Of a DNA stretch of 64,000 nt, positions 62,086 to 64,000 are shown piece after piece. Below the pieces are notes generated by a model. That model did not search any database. It saw only the letters and a list, made by a program, of their open reading frames with translations, and was not told where the DNA came from. The first letter of the stretch is position 1. Every line of letters begins with the position of its first letter. Source of the stretch: Natronosalvus hydrolyticus (GTDB lineage Archaea; Halobacteriota; Halobacteria; Halobacteriales; Natrialbaceae); the NCBI GenBank assembly GCA_025517525.1, contig JAOPJZ010000001.1:124001-188000 (forward strand). Reading direction: 5' to 3'. The position numbers and the translations under genes were made by a program.

Positions 62086-62158
62086 TAGCCAGTGAAAGGA
62101 TTTCACACCTATCGCGACACTGTCTTTCGATACGGTGTGCAATAACTTTCACCGGCTA
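62086..62158. repeat. 73-base inverted repeat
   Basis: Ends TAGCC-a-GTGAAAG and CTTTCAC-c-GGCTA are inverted; after a few unpaired bases the arms continue with CACAC/GTGTG. The centre is CTATCGCGACACTGTC-like. Shaped like a small MITE or a transcript hairpin. Lies between the tRNA fragment and the second 124-base copy. Confidence 0.7.
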
Positions 62159-62296
62159 CTAAAATGCCGTTGCTGGATTCGGTAGTTCGTCCGTAGAATT
62201 ATGCGTGGGTGATGTCCGCGAAGGGAAATCACCTGCATCGTGTCGTTCGACGGCGAAGCCGTCTCACGTAGCGCGGACTTTGTCCGCGCTTGCGAT

Positions 62297-62380
<84 letters not shown>

Positions 62381-62664
62381 TCGCGTGGTCTTTTTCTCCG
62401 CACTCATCGATATCCAGCGGCCATATAAAAGCCCTTTCTTTTCTCACCGTCTCTGCGGCGAGGTCACACGGTACAGATTCCTTGAATCCCTTTTCACGTA
62501 CCGATGGCTCGCGTCAGGATATTGGCGCGCCAGGCGTGTATCTCGTTCCAGTTGAAGGCACTATTCGGTCAAGGCGACTGTCCTCGAGTCATGGTTTTGC
62601 ACTCGAGTCGCTTCGCTCTCCTGACGACCGCATAGTTGAAAAGGCCGAACGGCCAACGTCTTGT
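62381..62664. promoter_or_regulatory. Divergent promoter region of tRNA-Leu and MBF1
   Basis: 284 bases. ATATAAAA at 62423-62430 is the tRNA-Leu TATA box on the minus strand. GGCCGAACGGCC near 62643 is a palindrome directly ahead of the MBF1 ATG. No gene is seen. Confidence 0.55.
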
Positions 62665-63177
62665 ATGGCAAAATACTCCACCGGTTCGTCCGCTGGCGGT
62701 GGCGGGACGTCCTGTGAACTCTGTGGTGCGGAAAGCGATTCGCTCCGTCAGGCGACCGTTGCCGGCGCACAGTTGCAGGTCTGTCCCAACTGTGCTCCCC
62801 ACAGCGACGAGTCGGGTCGACGCGGCCAGTCAGGTGGTGGCTCGAGCGGCCAGGAGTCACGAACCAGCCGCAAGAAGAAAGCAGCCCAGAACGTCGCCAA
62901 AGCCAACCCGATCTGGGACGGTGACTCCGAACACTGGGAGAAAGACGGAACGAACTACGACGACGATCCGCTCCCGTATCTTGTCAGCTCCTACGGTCAA
63001 CGCCTCGAGTCCGCTCGACAGGACGCCGGGTATAAACGCGAAGAACTCGCCGAGGAACTCGGCTGCAAGGAATCCGATCTGCTCGCTATCGAGCAAGGTC
63101 GAGCGACGCAAGCAGGGGTTGGTGGCGGCCTGATTACGGCGCTCGAGGAGTTCCTGGATATCGAACTCGCCGAATAG
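62665..63177 (+). CDS. Archaeal multiprotein bridging factor 1 (aMBF1)
   Basis: 170 residues. N-terminal zinc ribbon (CELCGAESD and CPNCAPH), a basic Ser/Lys-rich linker, and a C-terminal cro-type helix-turn-helix (LPYLVSSYGQRLESARQDAGYKREELAEELGCKESDLLAIEQG). A transcription or translation co-factor conserved in archaea and eukaryotes. ATG at 62665. Confidence 0.94.
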   Translation: MAKYSTGSSAGGGGTSCELCGAESDSLRQATVAGAQLQVCPNCAPHSDESGRRGQSGGGSSGQESRTSRKKKAAQNVAKANPIWDGDSEHWEKDGTNYDDDPLPYLVSSYGQRLESARQDAGYKREELAEELGCKESDLLAIEQGRATQAGVGGGLITALEEFLDIELAE

Positions 63178-63295
63178 TTTCGGACAAAATACCCGAAATC
63201 TCGCTCCCGTCTCGCAAAATGTTGCTCTCGTTTAGCCCCTTTCTCCCGACGGTCGGCGGGCAGACTTTTATCACCTGAGAACGGATGGGGAGGTA

Positions 63296-64000
63296 ATGAG
63301 CGGGCAACGGGCGGCAGCAGAGCCCTATGCGACACGGTTCGAGACTGAAGTGACCGCCGTCGACGGCAACAACGTCTGGCTCGAGACGACGTATTTCTAC
63401 GCTGAAAGCGGCGGCCAACCGGCTGACCGTGGGAAAATTGGCGACGTCGCTGTCGAAGACGTCCAGCAGATCGATGGCGAACACGTCCACATCCTCGCGG
63501 AAACACCGCCGTTTCGGGCCGGCCACCGCGTCATGTGTTCGATCGACTGGTCCTTTCGGATGTACTGTATGCGTGCACACACGGCCAGCCACGTCCTCTA
63601 CGGTGCTGGACGACGACTCCTTGAGGACCTCGGCTACGGCGGATTCGATATCGGCACGGAAAAAGTCCGCGTCGATTTCGAAACGACGACCAACATCGAC
63701 GACGATGTCCTGGTCGAACTCGACGAACTGCTCAACAGAGCCGTCTGGGAGTCACGCCCGGTTTCCTGGGAATCAATCCCGGTAAGCGAGGCCCGCGAAC
63801 GCGAGTTTATCGCGTTCAACGAGGCGACCGAGGAGGGCGCGTTCAACAAGGGACAGGTTCGCATCGTCACGGTCGGTTCCGAGAACGACAACGGGGCGAC
63901 GACCAACGGCTCGAGTGACCCCTGGGATGTCGCCGCATGTGGTGGAACCCACGTCCGAAATACGCGCGAAATCGGGCCCGTCACGATTCTGGACCGATCG
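63296..64000 (+). CDS. alaX: Alanyl-tRNA editing protein AlaX (3' end outside window)
   Basis: First 235 codons; no stop before the window ends. Start MSGQRAAAEPYATRFETEV, editing-domain strands (FYAESGGQPADRG), zinc ligands HTASHVLYG near 98 and CGGTHVRN near 222. Removes Ser or Gly from mischarged tRNA-Ala in trans. TATA-like ACTTTTATCACC near 63264-63275 gives a short leader. Confidence 0.93.
   Translation, partial: MSGQRAAAEPYATRFETEVTAVDGNNVWLETTYFYAESGGQPADRGKIGDVAVEDVQQIDGEHVHILAETPPFRAGHRVMCSIDWSFRMYCMRAHTASHVLYGAGRRLLEDLGYGGFDIGTEKVRVDFETTTNIDDDVLVELDELLNRAVWESRPVSWESIPVSEAREREFIAFNEATEEGAFNKGQVRIVTVGSENDNGATTNGSSDPWDVAACGGTHVRNTREIGPVTILDRS

Overview
The window is a piece of a haloarchaeal chromosome, most like the Natrialbales/Natronoarchaea-type Halobacteria. 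The evidence is the strongly acidic proteome, high GC, a great excess of CTCGAG (Leu-Glu codon pairs) inside genes, TATA boxes about 25 bases upstream of leaderless or near-leaderless starts, Tat signal peptides with lipoboxes, and many archaeal families (LSm, L37e, MBF1, AlaX, DpsA, FeS photolyase, ADP-forming acetate-CoA ligase, DUF families found only in Halobacteria). I see no intact transposase, integrase, CRISPR array or replication origin.

Layout. 0-9 kb: housekeeping and small haloarchaeal genes (M42 peptidase end, a structured non-coding stretch, endonuclease III, a MutS-like ATPase, a J-domain ferredoxin, membrane and secreted proteins). 9-14 kb: the Hsp70 locus dnaK - GrpE/DnaJ-like fusion - dnaJ, all leftward. 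14-21 kb: a cell-surface/glycan island with lower CTCGAG density (Tat-exported beta-helix protein, glycosyltransferase, methyltransferase-kinase fusion, flippase), ending at tRNA-Lys. 21-33 kb: core metabolism (DHH/TrkA protein, acetyl-CoA synthetase, flavin oxidoreductase, HAD hydrolase with a tandemly repeated 3' end, FeS photolyase, S66 peptidase). 33.4-38.5 kb: a compositionally different cassette (FAD oxidase, exported cupin, ArsM-like methyltransferase, OsmC protein, HTH regulator). 38.5-49.8 kb: thioesterase, TraB/M50 membrane pair, formamidase, purM, macro domain, M24 peptidase, TRAM protein, an iron-box-controlled miniprotein, dpsA, PfkB kinase, YbaK.

49.9-54.4 kb is a zinc-uptake locus: a His/Asp-rich lipoprotein followed by znuA-znuC-znuB. 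ZnuA carries, exactly where other ZnuA proteins have their His-rich loop, an inserted domain homologous to the neighbouring lipoprotein. I consider this the best candidate for an undescribed system here. 54.5-64 kb: acetate-CoA ligase plus Pta-like P-loop protein, LSm-L37e, purF, two membrane proteins, tRNA-Leu with a broken partial copy beside it, MBF1 and the start of AlaX.

Other signals not explained by genes: a three-copy 78-base palindromic element (677-754, 38515-38592, 46012-46090), two DtxR-type boxes flanking a TATA box (46773-46812), a 124-base direct repeat with a tRNA fragment (61885/62193), and a 73-base inverted repeat (62086-62158). All calls are from reading the sequence; no database search was run.
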